A stretch of DNA of 7,254 nt from CAZOZP01 sp964584325 (GTDB taxonomy: Bacteria > Bacteroidota > Ignavibacteria > Ignavibacteriales > Melioribacteraceae). Each line of letters opens with the position of its first letter. Position 1 is the first letter of the stretch. The position numbers and the translations under genes were made by a program. This document shows positions 1-5,351 of the stretch, piece after piece. The stretch covers positions 1-7,254 of the forward strand of contig CAZOZP010000099.1 of NCBI GenBank assembly GCA_964584325.1. Direction: 5' to 3'. A model generated the notes under the pieces. The model saw only the letters and a list, made by a program, of their open reading frames with translations, was not told the DNA's origin and made no database searches.

Positions 1-53
1 TTTTCTCAATTTTACACTAAAATAGATTTTTTGGAAAACTTTGCAACAGAACC
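1..53 (-). mobile_element. IS6-family insertion sequence, left end (partial)
   Basis: Read on the minus strand, this stretch begins with GGTTCTGTTGCAAAGTTT, the terminal inverted repeat typical of the IS6 family in Gram-positive bacteria (ISS1/IS1216/IS257 group). All 53 bases recur, inverted and identical, at 793-845. In that second copy a transposase start codon lies about 20 bases further in, so here the transposase would begin just outside the window and run leftwards. Whether the off-window element is complete cannot be seen. The 8 bases next to the end (54-61) do not match those next to the other copy, so no target duplication links the two. Confidence 0.88.
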
Positions 54-136
54 ATGTTAATCAAAAAAGTAAAACCACATCACCTTTGTATACATTTAAA
101 CAAACTAATTTTGAATTGTCAATTATTTTATAAATT

Positions 137-475
137 TTAGTGAAAAGGGACTTTATCTCCAAATTTATAAAATTGCGATTTATCAGAAAAGTCAGCCATG
201 TATGAACCGTTTATTCCTGCTTTCTGTCCAATAATACTCAATTCAATTGTTAGCTTTTCTTCTTCATTCGAGAACTTAATTTTTCCTGTGGAAGCAGTAA
301 TGCGAATATATTGATTAAGTTTATTTATTAGAACTTCTGGATGTCTTTCTTTATCAAGTTTTTTATTAACTTGTGATAATACATCAAGAATATCTAAAAT
401 TTCTTTGGACTTATTAGTACGCTCTTCCAATAGATTATACAAATTATTAATTAAGTTTTTTTCAATTGTATTCAT
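137..475 (-). CDS. Class IIa bacteriocin immunity protein, leucocin A/mesentericin type
   Basis: A 112-residue cytoplasmic protein of the family that protects pediocin-like bacteriocin producers (PF08951-type four-helix bundle). In known members it stops the bacteriocin from exploiting the mannose-PTS IIC/IID receptor. It has no signal peptide or membrane segment, and its length matches the usual 90-115 residues. The stretches YIRITASTGKIKFS (56-69), IIGQKAGINGSYMADFSDKS (81-100) and QFY closely resemble what I recall of leucocin A immunity protein. The N-terminal half is highly charged and helical in character. The ATG is preceded by GGAAGAG (486-492) with a 10-base spacer, lying inside the end of the bacteriocin reading frame 5 bases upstream, so the two were probably co-transcribed. 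The frame is intact, so it may still act as an orphan immunity gene although the bacteriocin gene next to it looks damaged. Family assignment is firm; the exact bacteriocin it neutralises is inferred. Confidence 0.88.
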   Translation of the reverse strand: MNTIEKNLINNLYNLLEERTNKSKEILDILDVLSQVNKKLDKERHPEVLINKLNQYIRITASTGKIKFSNEEEKLTIELSIIGQKAGINGSYMADFSDKSQFYKFGDKVPFH

Positions 476-480
476 ATTTT

Positions 481-687
481 TTAAGCTCTTCCATTACCAT
501 TAGTTGCCCATCTATTGAATTGAGCATATATTGTTTGACCCCAATTCACATATGATTTCCCATTTTTCACATCTACATATAGACCATTACCGTAGTATGT
601 GTATCCTCCACCAGTAATAGCCTTTTGAGTTTTACTAAAACAACTAGCAATTTGGATATGTAATAAGAAGTTGTTAGTTATTTTAAA
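481..687 (-). CDS. Cysteine-free leucocin A-like class IIa bacteriocin precursor, start codon not found
   Basis: The frame ends in a mature peptide of about 40 residues after a double-glycine leader end (KTQKAITGG, cleavage after GG or GGG). It starts YTYYGNGLYVDVKNG and ends in NRWATNGNGRA. YGNGL is the pediocin box; VNWGQ and the tail align without gaps to leucocin A (about 9 of 21 residues from NWG to the end, recalled from memory). Both cysteines of the family's N-terminal disulphide are missing (Val and Ser in their place, two extra residues between). Class IIa peptides are exported by a peptidase-containing ABC transporter and permeabilise target membranes through the mannose PTS; no transporter gene is seen here. 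The open frame reaches back to a stop at 688-690, but contains no ATG, GTG or TTG and no ribosome binding site, so the leader is truncated, rearranged or mutated. It may be a pseudogene. The coordinates give the whole open frame, not a proven gene. Confidence 0.7.
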   Translation of the reverse strand, partial: FKITNNFLLHIQIASCFSKTQKAITGGGYTYYGNGLYVDVKNGKSYVNWGQTIYAQFNRWATNGNGRA

Positions 688-701
688 TTATTTACAAAAT
701 A

Positions 702-710
702 ATTTTAGCA
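702..710 (-). promoter_or_regulatory. Possible extended -10 element upstream of the bacteriocin frame
   Basis: On the minus strand TGCTAAAAT reads as an extended -10 (TGN before TAAAAT). No convincing -35 and no regulatory direct repeats of the kind that control quorum-sensed bacteriocin operons were seen. AT-rich DNA gives such matches by chance, so support is weak. Confidence 0.25.
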
Positions 711-792
711 CAATTTGTTAAATAATGTATGAAAATAATGTTTTTAAAATCAAACAATAAATCTTATCATTTTTTCAAAAGATGCTATCCTT

Positions 793-886
793 GGTTCTGT
801 TGCAAAGTTTTCCAAAAAATCTATTTTAGTGTAAAATTGAGAAAAAAGACAGAGAGGACAGAGTAATGAATCATTTTAAAGGGAGA
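793..886 (+). mobile_element. Truncated IS6-family element with transposase start
   Basis: The element starts with the IS6-type terminal repeat GGTTCTGTTGCAAAGTTT and matches the reverse complement of bases 1-53 exactly for 53 bases. A GAGAGGACAG ribosome-binding region precedes ATG at 866, which reads MNHFKG, the usual N-terminus of ISS1/IS1216-like transposases. After about six codons the similarity stops: the frame continues RFPRNYIKK and ends at 911-913. So only the left end and the first codons remain; the rest was lost by deletion or recombination. The exact breakpoint, around 884-890, is an estimate. It cannot move by itself, but its end could still serve as a substrate for a related transposase. 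Confidence 0.82.
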
Positions 887-904
887 TTTCCTAGAAATTA
901 CATC

Positions 905-945
905 AAAAAATGAAGTGTCCAGAAAGGCAAGATTTTCTGAACACT
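905..945 (-). terminator. Rho-independent terminator of the mccF-like gene
   Basis: Bases 914-925 pair with 934-945 (12-bp stem with one mismatch, 8-base loop). On the minus strand the stem is followed by TCA and six T residues (905-910). It lies about 50 bases past the stop codon of the mccF-like gene and directly beside the IS remnant. Confidence 0.8.
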
Positions 946-995
946 CCATATCGACATCTTATAAGTTACTATACTTTAATAGATTTTATTAACAA

Positions 996-2021
996 TTAGG
1001 ATACTGGACTTTCTAACAAGGTTATTATCTTTTTATTTAAATCGAGCTGCGCATATCCCCCTAGAGGAAGCGTCCATTTTGGTTCTGTATGTCCAAAATT
1101 ACAATTATATAAAATGGGTAATCTTTCCAGATTAAATTCTTTCATAATCTTTTTTATTGATGTTTGATACTCTTTAAAATATCGGTTATCTTGTGGTTTT
1201 CCGACTAAAATCCCGTTAAGTAATGATAAGTTCCCCATTACTCCCATTGTGCGCAATTCTCGCTCAACAATTTCAGGTGCGGGATATTCTTCTGAAGTTT
1301 CAAGTAATAAAATACCATCTTTAAACAAGTCTCTAGAAGGATATAAGTCTGTTCCTCTTAACATCGCCAACACTTCAAGGCATCCACCAAGCATTCGTCC
1401 TTTGATTGTGCCAGATCCTTGTAAAACAATTGGGCCTATATCTTGATAAGACACCCTTTGTTTTTCTTTATTCTCAAAATCCCAAGGAATTACATCACTT
1501 GTCCATTTTGTGCGCCATGGATAAGTGTAGGTAGAGTATTCTTTCATTAAAACGTCTTCAAAACAAGATCTTGTAAAATTAAAAATGCCACCATTTTCGG
1601 CAAAATCAACCAGGACACATGTACCGTAGAATGAAACTACTCCTGCTAACTGAAACATCTGATGGATACTTGTTGAATCTGAATAGCCAATAAATACTTT
1701 AGGATTGTTTTTTATAATATTTAAATCCAAATATTCAAAGATACGATAACTATCTTCCCCACCTATTATTGATATAATTCCCTTGATTTCGGGATTGAGC
1801 AAAGCATCATGTAAATCTTGTGCTCTAGCCTCTGGATGCGAATAGATGAAATCTGATCCACTCAAAGAATGAGTCAATTCAATTACATTAAATCCCAAAT
1901 GCGTTAATTGTTTTTTTCCTTGATTATAGCGCCATAGTATATTACTATCTCCACCTAAACCGCTTGATAATGAAATCGTTGCAATGGTATCTCCAGGTTG
2001 CAATCTTTTGGGCTTCTTCAT
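996..2021 (-). CDS. mccF: MccF-like S66 serine peptidase (LD-carboxypeptidase family, microcin C resistance type)
   Basis: A 341-residue cytoplasmic peptidase of family S66. The MccF branch cleaves the amide bond between the acyl/peptidyl part and the nucleotide of microcin C and related aminoacyl-adenylate antibiotics; the LdcA branch trims muropeptides. The putative catalytic triad is visible: nucleophile Ser114 in GYSDST, Glu241 in LLLETSEE and His311 in NFGHTEP. IIGGEDS (85-91) and the glycine-rich GRMLGGCLEVL (208-218) are further family hallmarks. No signal peptide is present, and length is normal for MccF (about 330-345). The long insert between the nucleophile and GRMLGG, rich in Trp (WRTKW, IPWDF), favours MccF over LdcA. 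AAGGAGG (2032-2038) sits 10 bases before the ATG. It is a single-gene transcription unit with its own promoter and terminator. No microcin C biosynthesis genes are visible, so it is more likely a resistance gene than producer immunity. The substrate in this host is unknown. Confidence 0.88.
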   Translation of the reverse strand: MKKPKRLQPGDTIATISLSSGLGGDSNILWRYNQGKKQLTHLGFNVIELTHSLSGSDFIYSHPEARAQDLHDALLNPEIKGIISIIGGEDSYRIFEYLDLNIIKNNPKVFIGYSDSTSIHQMFQLAGVVSFYGTCVLVDFAENGGIFNFTRSCFEDVLMKEYSTYTYPWRTKWTSDVIPWDFENKEKQRVSYQDIGPIVLQGSGTIKGRMLGGCLEVLAMLRGTDLYPSRDLFKDGILLLETSEEYPAPEIVERELRTMGVMGNLSLLNGILVGKPQDNRYFKEYQTSIKKIMKEFNLERLPILYNCNFGHTEPKWTLPLGGYAQLDLNKKIITLLESPVS

Positions 2022-2035
2022 AGCTCACAGTCCTC

Positions 2036-2420
2036 CTTATTACTTTTAATGAATTAATTTGATTAAAAATATACACTATATCTTAGATTTGTAAAGAATT
2101 ACCTGTGAAAGATAGTAAATAATCACTCGGAAATTTTTTTAGCAATTCACAAATTGTGCCATATAATTAGGAAATAAATTGCCATTTAAAAATAAAAATG
2201 ACAATATTATATCCCGGTGATTATAAATCCTCTGTCACGAGTATTCTAAATCGTAGTAAAGCACGATAGAGATAACTCTATTTGCACTTAATCTTGAAAA
2301 TAAAAAGTACAACGATATAAGTGATTTTTATATCATTAAAATTGGTAGATATTAATGATGTTATTTAGATTTTTAAATAGCAACTCCACCTACTTTGTCA
2401 TCCACACACTAGCCATCTTA
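2036..2420. other. 385-bp intergenic region, mostly unexplained
   Basis: Apart from the mccF promoter and ribosome binding site, I see no gene here. It contains a small + strand frame (2198-2269, 23 codons, starting MTILYPGDYKSS) with no good ribosome binding site, and two AT-rich hairpins: 2178-2187 with 2196-2205, and 2314-2320 with 2328-2334. On the minus strand the second is followed within 6 bases by CTTTTTATTTT and might end transcription of the rep-parA side. The region may be a scar from an earlier insertion or deletion. Confidence 0.4.
2068..2095 (-). promoter_or_regulatory. Putative promoter of the mccF-like gene
   Basis: On the minus strand TTTACA (2090-2095) and TATATT (2068-2073) are 16 bases apart, about 47 bases upstream of the start codon. 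The match is moderate and the region is AT-rich. Confidence 0.5.
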
Positions 2421-2657
2421 TTAAAGCGAGTCAATAAAATCACTAAGAAATTTTGATGATGATTGATATCCATTTTCTTTAGCTATAATATCAAGTTTTT
2501 TTCTAATTGATGGTTTCATAGTAAATGTGAACGTTTTTACTTTTTCATCTTTTTCATCTTTAAACATTGGTAATTTAAAAGAGGATGAAGAATTCACTTC
2601 TTTTTTATTATCACTTAATGCTTGTTTTATTTCTTTGTTTTTAGGTTCAAATGCCAT
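2421..2657 (-). CDS. Small ribbon-helix-helix protein, probable ParB-type partner of ParA
   Basis: A 78-residue basic protein. The start chosen is ATG at 2655-2657, with AAAGGAG (2666-2672) 8 bases upstream; a longer frame starting at 2714 would place this ribosome binding site inside the coding region. Residues 1-40 are polar and probably flexible. Residues 41-77 (KTFTFTMKPS, then IRKKLDIIAKENGY and SSKFLSDFID) have the strand-helix-turn-helix pattern of Arc/MetJ/CopG-like DNA-binding proteins, which work as dimers inserting a beta strand into the major groove. It follows parA in the same direction. Small RHH proteins in this position are commonly the centromere-binding factor of type Ib partition systems and repress their own operon. 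It could instead be a copy-number regulator. The fold is inferred from pattern, not from a search. Confidence 0.68.
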   Translation of the reverse strand: MAFEPKNKEIKQALSDNKKEVNSSSSFKLPMFKDEKDEKVKTFTFTMKPSIRKKLDIIAKENGYQSSSKFLSDFIDSL

Positions 2658-2727
2658 TATTATTTCTCCTTTATATATGTAAAATACAATTATCAAATAA
2701 CTGTATAATTTCAATGTATATTTATAA

Positions 2728-2739
2728 TGTATACGTGTT
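2728..2739 (-). repeat. ACGTGTT-type motif between parA and the RHH gene
   Basis: TGTATACGTGTT here matches TGTAAACGTGTT at 3603-3614 upstream of parA in 11 of 12 bases and in the same orientation. The following bases are AT-rich in both. It may be an operator or centromere site for the RHH protein. Confidence 0.4.
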
Positions 2740-2741
2740 AT

Positions 2742-3533
2742 TTATATACTTTGTTCTATATTAGTAAATATAGTTTCAATTTCATTAAAGAATTTCTTTT
2801 GCTTTAAATACAGCTTATTATCTTTTTTCATTGCACTAATTGATGTTTTATCAAGTGTAGACCTATTAAATAATTCCTTTTCTGGAATAATACCAATTAC
2901 ATCAGGATCATCATTAAGGACTTCTAATAATTCTTTAGATGACTTTGTATTATGTTTAATCATATTGGCTACAAAAAATAGCTTGGCAGTAATATAACTC
3001 TCTCTTGTCTGATAATTGATTACTTCTTTTTTGAAATCTTGCAGTCTATCTTCAATATTAAATTTTGCATTATATCCGTGTTCACTTGGAATAATAGGAC
3101 TAATTATTGAATGACTGATTGCAATTGCATTTCTCGTAGCGGTTGAAAAATCTGGGTGACAATCAATTAAAATATAATCAAATCTATCTAATTCTAAATG
3201 TTCATAGTTGTCTTCTAACCACATATAAAGAATCATGTCCTTATTTACCTTGTTTTCTAGGTCTTTTTCTATGGCATCTAATTTCATATATCCTGCTATA
3301 AGTGATATATTTTCTTTGATCTCGTGTATATTAACCTTCCCAGTATTAGTAAAAATGTTTTTAACTGTATTTTCACTATCATATATATCATATGTTTGAG
3401 TTAAATTACACTGATGATCTAAATCAATATATAATATATTATTGCCTTGTTCAGCTAACCACTCTCCAAAATTAAATGTTAAAGTTGTTTTGCCAACACC
3501 GCCTTTAATTGCTGCTATGCTTAAAATTTTCAT
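2742..3533 (-). CDS. parA: ParA-type partition ATPase
   Basis: A 263-residue ATPase of the ParA/MinD family that drives plasmid segregation by ATP-dependent, non-specific binding to the nucleoid and release by its centromere-binding partner. The deviant Walker A motif KGGVGKTT is at residues 10-17 (signature Lys10 and Lys15), the A' motif YIDLDHQCNLT at 35-45 (Asp37), and Walker B ILIDCHPDFS at 121-130 (Asp124). There is no N-terminal helix-turn-helix, so it is of the short type (type Ib-like), in which the small partner represses the operon. AGGAGAG (3537-3543) lies just before the ATG. A near-consensus promoter sits upstream, and the small RHH gene follows 84 bases downstream. Confidence 0.9.
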   Translation of the reverse strand: MKILSIAAIKGGVGKTTLTFNFGEWLAEQGNNILYIDLDHQCNLTQTYDIYDSENTVKNIFTNTGKVNIHEIKENISLIAGYMKLDAIEKDLENKVNKDMILYMWLEDNYEHLELDRFDYILIDCHPDFSTATRNAIAISHSIISPIIPSEHGYNAKFNIEDRLQDFKKEVINYQTRESYITAKLFFVANMIKHNTKSSKELLEVLNDDPDVIGIIPEKELFNRSTLDKTSISAMKKDNKLYLKQKKFFNEIETIFTNIEQSI

Positions 3534-3579
3534 CTTCTCTCCTATACATTTTTGTTAAATATTTACACTTCACATTCAT

Positions 3580-3608
3580 ATTATATAATTATATTTGTGA
3601 TTTGTAAA
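3580..3608 (-). promoter_or_regulatory. Promoter of parA
   Basis: On the minus strand TTTACA (3603-3608) and a perfect TATAAT (3580-3585) are separated by 17 bases, about 47 bases before the parA start codon. The -35 overlaps the TGTAAACGTGTT motif (3603-3614), a layout that suggests repression by a protein bound there. Confidence 0.75.
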
Positions 3609-3613
3609 CGTGT

Positions 3614-3644
3614 TTTATAAATATAATTAAGATTTATAAATATA
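3614..3644. repeat. Two 12-bp direct repeats upstream of parA, candidate centromere/operator
   Basis: TTTATAAATATA occurs at 3614-3625 and 3633-3644, a period of 19 bases, immediately upstream of the parA promoter. Partition systems of this kind usually have their centromere repeats upstream of parA. The very AT-rich composition makes chance repeats easier, so this is tentative. Confidence 0.4.
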
Positions 3645-3672
3645 TTTATACTTTGTATTTTATATTTGTGGC

Positions 3673-3701
3673 AAAAAAAGTAGGATAATCTCCTACTTTT
3701 T
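3673..3701 (-). terminator. Rho-independent terminator overlapping the rep stop codon
   Basis: A perfect 11-bp stem (3675-3685 with 3691-3701) with a 5-base loop, followed on the minus strand by a run of T. The last two Lys codons and the TAG stop of rep (3693-3695) lie in the stem. The other strand has T residues after the stem as well. It separates rep transcription from parA. Confidence 0.85.
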
Positions 3702-5012
3702 CATTGATTCTGACAGTTCTTTTTTAATCTTCTCTAGTTCCTTTTTTTCCTCTGGAGTAGTTTCGTTTTTATAATCAGGAACATACCAATCAGGCCAATC
3801 AGGTGTTTTACTTCCAATTGGTGTTACTTTTCCTTTTGTTTTAACATACCTTGTTTTATCTTTTTCGGGTTGCTTTGTATCGCCACTTTCAAGATAGCGC
3901 ATAACAGCCGTTTTAAGATACTTGACAAGGTTCGGCTTGGAATAGTCCAATTTCTTGTTTGCAACGTATTCTAGGTGCTTTCTCACACCTTTAAGACCTA
4001 CTATTGCTTCTAGCTGTTTATAGAGTGGGTACACTTCTTGTTGAAGATTAGCCATTAAAGTAATATCTGTCATTTCTACTGGAGAAAGTAATGTACTGGT
4101 AATCAGTTCCATAGTGTATTTACTTTGCATTGCCTCAGCAAATAATGCCTGTTGGTTTACTTCCTTATCTGCCATACCTTGCAGATATGCAGCATCTTGT
4201 TCTCTTTCCTTGTATTCCCCATTTATTTCCTGTGGTTGTGCTTTCTTAGATATATGAAACTGTATGCTGTCAATGGTTCTTCCCTTTTTAATTTTGTCAT
4301 ACGTAACAGTGAAATGTGTATGTGCATTGATCTCTTCTAACGGTTTATTTAACACCTTCTTCGTAAAATTATTCATATCTTTGTATTCTGTGATTGTATC
4401 AGTGATCTCTCTTAAATCTACTAATCTAATAATTGGATTTTTGTACTCATACAGTTGTTTTTGAGTTCTTTCACCTTTTTTAAGATATGTTTGGTACTGA
4501 TTATAGTACATAGTCAACCATTTATATAATATGATTGAGTATTTGCTATTTAACTCCCTGATATCTGTAATTGCATATTGTGTATACTTGTCTAATTCAG
4601 TTAAGTAAGGCATTATTTCTCTGTGAAACTCAATTTTTACCTCATCATTATAATCAGTCCATTCAACAAAAGGAATAGGTACGATATTTTTGAATTTAAA
4701 ACCTTTACCTTTTTCTTCTTTAATTGAGAAAAAAGCCTGTTTTTGCATAACTTCAATAGCTTTTTTAAAACGACTATGCTTGTCATTATCAGAGACATCA
4801 AAAAAAGAAAATAATTCTCTTTTAGATAAAAGTACGATATTATCCTTTGGTGGATTTTTAGCATCAATATATGAAACTGCTAATTCAAAAATTTTCAAAG
4901 GTGTCTTATCCATTTTTGCAATACTCGTTATTAAATCATTATGCTCTGCAACTTTTCGATTTTCTAGTTCAGGCACTTTGTCATTTTTTCCTTGTTTTGA
5001 TATAATAGTCAT
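3693..5012 (-). CDS. repB: Plasmid replication initiator, Rep_3 (RepB) family
   Basis: A 439-residue initiator that binds the origin iterons and opens the DNA for theta replication by host enzymes. The N-terminal half (about 20-255) carries the two winged-helix repeats of Rep_3 (PF01051): VAEHNDLITSIAKMDKT opens the first, and SKYSIILYKWLTMYY (156-170) is the typical helix of the family. The second half (about 265-439) holds the C-terminal extension seen in lactic acid bacterial RepB proteins, ending in a Trp/Pro-rich DWPDWYVPDY (405-414) and a charged helix. It is somewhat longer than what I recall for lactococcal RepB (about 385). AAAGGAA (5022-5028) precedes the ATG by 9 bases. Three iterons and a self-overlapping inverted repeat lie upstream, as expected for an autoregulated initiator. 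Confidence 0.9.
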   Translation of the reverse strand: MTIISKQGKNDKVPELENRKVAEHNDLITSIAKMDKTPLKIFELAVSYIDAKNPPKDNIVLLSKRELFSFFDVSDNDKHSRFKKAIEVMQKQAFFSIKEEKGKGFKFKNIVPIPFVEWTDYNDEVKIEFHREIMPYLTELDKYTQYAITDIRELNSKYSIILYKWLTMYYNQYQTYLKKGERTQKQLYEYKNPIIRLVDLREITDTITEYKDMNNFTKKVLNKPLEEINAHTHFTVTYDKIKKGRTIDSIQFHISKKAQPQEINGEYKEREQDAAYLQGMADKEVNQQALFAEAMQSKYTMELITSTLLSPVEMTDITLMANLQQEVYPLYKQLEAIVGLKGVRKHLEYVANKKLDYSKPNLVKYLKTAVMRYLESGDTKQPEKDKTRYVKTKGKVTPIGSKTPDWPDWYVPDYKNETTPEEKKELEKIKKELSESMKK

Positions 5013-5027
5013 AGAAATACGTTCCTT

Positions 5028-5040
5028 TACGTGTTTTTAT
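5028..5040 (-). repeat. Third ACGTGTT-type motif, upstream of rep
   Basis: TACGTGTTTTTAT next to the rep ribosome binding site shares ACGTGTT and the AT-rich tail with the sites at 2728-2744 and 3603-3625, in the same orientation. Significance is uncertain. Confidence 0.3.
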
Positions 5041-5044
5041 TAGT

Positions 5045-5083
5045 AGCATAGATAAATTGATTTAGCCGTCATTTTTCTATGCT
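5045..5083 (-). promoter_or_regulatory. Hairpin in the rep mRNA leader
   Basis: Bases 5045-5057 pair with 5071-5083 in 12 of 13 positions, loop 5058-5070. From the predicted promoter the transcript would start near 5080, putting the hairpin at the extreme 5' end of the rep mRNA. It could stabilise the message or be a DNA operator; no T-run follows, so it is not a terminator. Confidence 0.55.
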
Positions 5084-5086
5084 TTT

Positions 5087-5115
5087 ATCATACCAAAAAA
5101 GCGGTACCTTGTAAA
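5087..5115 (-). promoter_or_regulatory. rep promoter
   Basis: On the minus strand TTTACA (5110-5115) and TATGAT (5087-5092) are 17 bases apart. The -35 lies between the arms of an inverted repeat (5103-5127) and next to an inverted iteron half (5100-5107), so Rep bound there would block its own transcription. Confidence 0.78.
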
Positions 5116-5130
5116 TACAAAGGTACCTTT
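5100..5130. promoter_or_regulatory. Inverted repeat over the rep promoter, probable Rep autoregulatory operator
   Basis: GGTACCTTG (5103-5111) faces CAAAGGTACC (5118-5127), with one extra A in the second arm; AAAGGTACCTTT (5119-5130) is itself a perfect palindrome. AGCGGTAC (5100-5107) is the reverse complement of GTACCGCT, the 3' half of each iteron. In Rep_3 plasmids, Rep dimers typically bind such inverted half-iterons to repress rep while monomers bind iterons. Confidence 0.7.
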
Positions 5131-5132
5131 AA

Positions 5133-5198
5133 ACACAGTTTTTTGTACCGCTATACACAGTTTTTTGTACCGCTATACACAGTTTTTTGTACCGCTAT
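5133..5198 (+). repeat. Three tandem 22-bp iterons of the replication origin
   Basis: Three identical, contiguous 22-bp units at 5133-5154, 5155-5176 and 5177-5198. Each begins ACACAG, has six T and ends GTACCGCTAT. Number, length and position just upstream of rep fit lactococcal/lactobacillar theta origins. The two-turn spacing puts each unit on the same face of the helix for cooperative Rep binding. Confidence 0.92.
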
Positions 5199-5280
5199 AA
5201 TCTTGTAATCGTGCGCTATTACTAACTTTTCACGTGTCCAAAAGAACAAAAGATAAAAATATATATAAGATAAATAAAGA
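5199..5280. other. AT-rich segment of the origin, candidate unwinding region
   Basis: Beyond the iterons, 5247-5280 is almost entirely A and T, with several AGATAAA-like steps (AAGATAAAAATATATATAAG and on). Such segments next to iterons are where strand opening starts in Rep_3 origins. No clear DnaA box was found. The role is inferred from position and composition. Confidence 0.5.
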
Positions 5281-5306
5281 TAGGCTTCGCCTATTTTTTC
5301 TTTTTT
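5280..5306 (+). terminator. Terminator between the origin and the polymerase gene
   Basis: ATAGGC (5280-5285) pairs with GCCTAT (5289-5294) around a TTC loop, followed by a T-rich run (TTTTTTCTTTTTT) on the plus strand. It would stop transcripts entering the polymerase gene from the origin, or end a small origin RNA; no plus-strand gene lies upstream. Confidence 0.65.
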
Positions 5307-5323
5307 AAAATTTGAGTAAATAT

Positions 5324-5351
5324 TTGACATCATTTTGAAAAGTGCTAGAAT
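5324..5351 (+). promoter_or_regulatory. Promoter of the Y-family polymerase gene
   Basis: A perfect TTGACA (5324-5329) and TAGAAT (5346-5351) are 16 bases apart, about 45 bases before the start codon. The -10 is overlapped by a long palindrome, so this is likely a regulated promoter. Confidence 0.75.

Noticed and set aside
54..61. Possible 8-bp IS6 target duplication shared with 785-792
   Set aside because: ATGTTAAT and CTATCCTT do not match.
1249..1446. 65-codon plus-strand frame
   Set aside because: Lies antisense inside the mccF-like gene, has no ribosome binding site and resembles nothing.
2198..2269. 23-codon frame MTILYPGDYKSS...
   Set aside because: Too short, poorly spaced ribosome binding site and no recognised family; mentioned only as part of the gap.
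2658..2714. N-terminal extension of the RHH protein (start at 2714)
   Set aside because: The strong AAAGGAG would fall inside the coding sequence; the internal ATG at 2655-2657 is correctly spaced.
4152..5043. Several plus- and minus-strand frames within rep
   Set aside because: Shadows of the rep reading frame; no ribosome binding sites or domains, and low-complexity hydrophobic translations.
5133..5198. Possible CRISPR array
   Set aside because: The repeats are contiguous with no spacers and sit upstream of rep; they are iterons.
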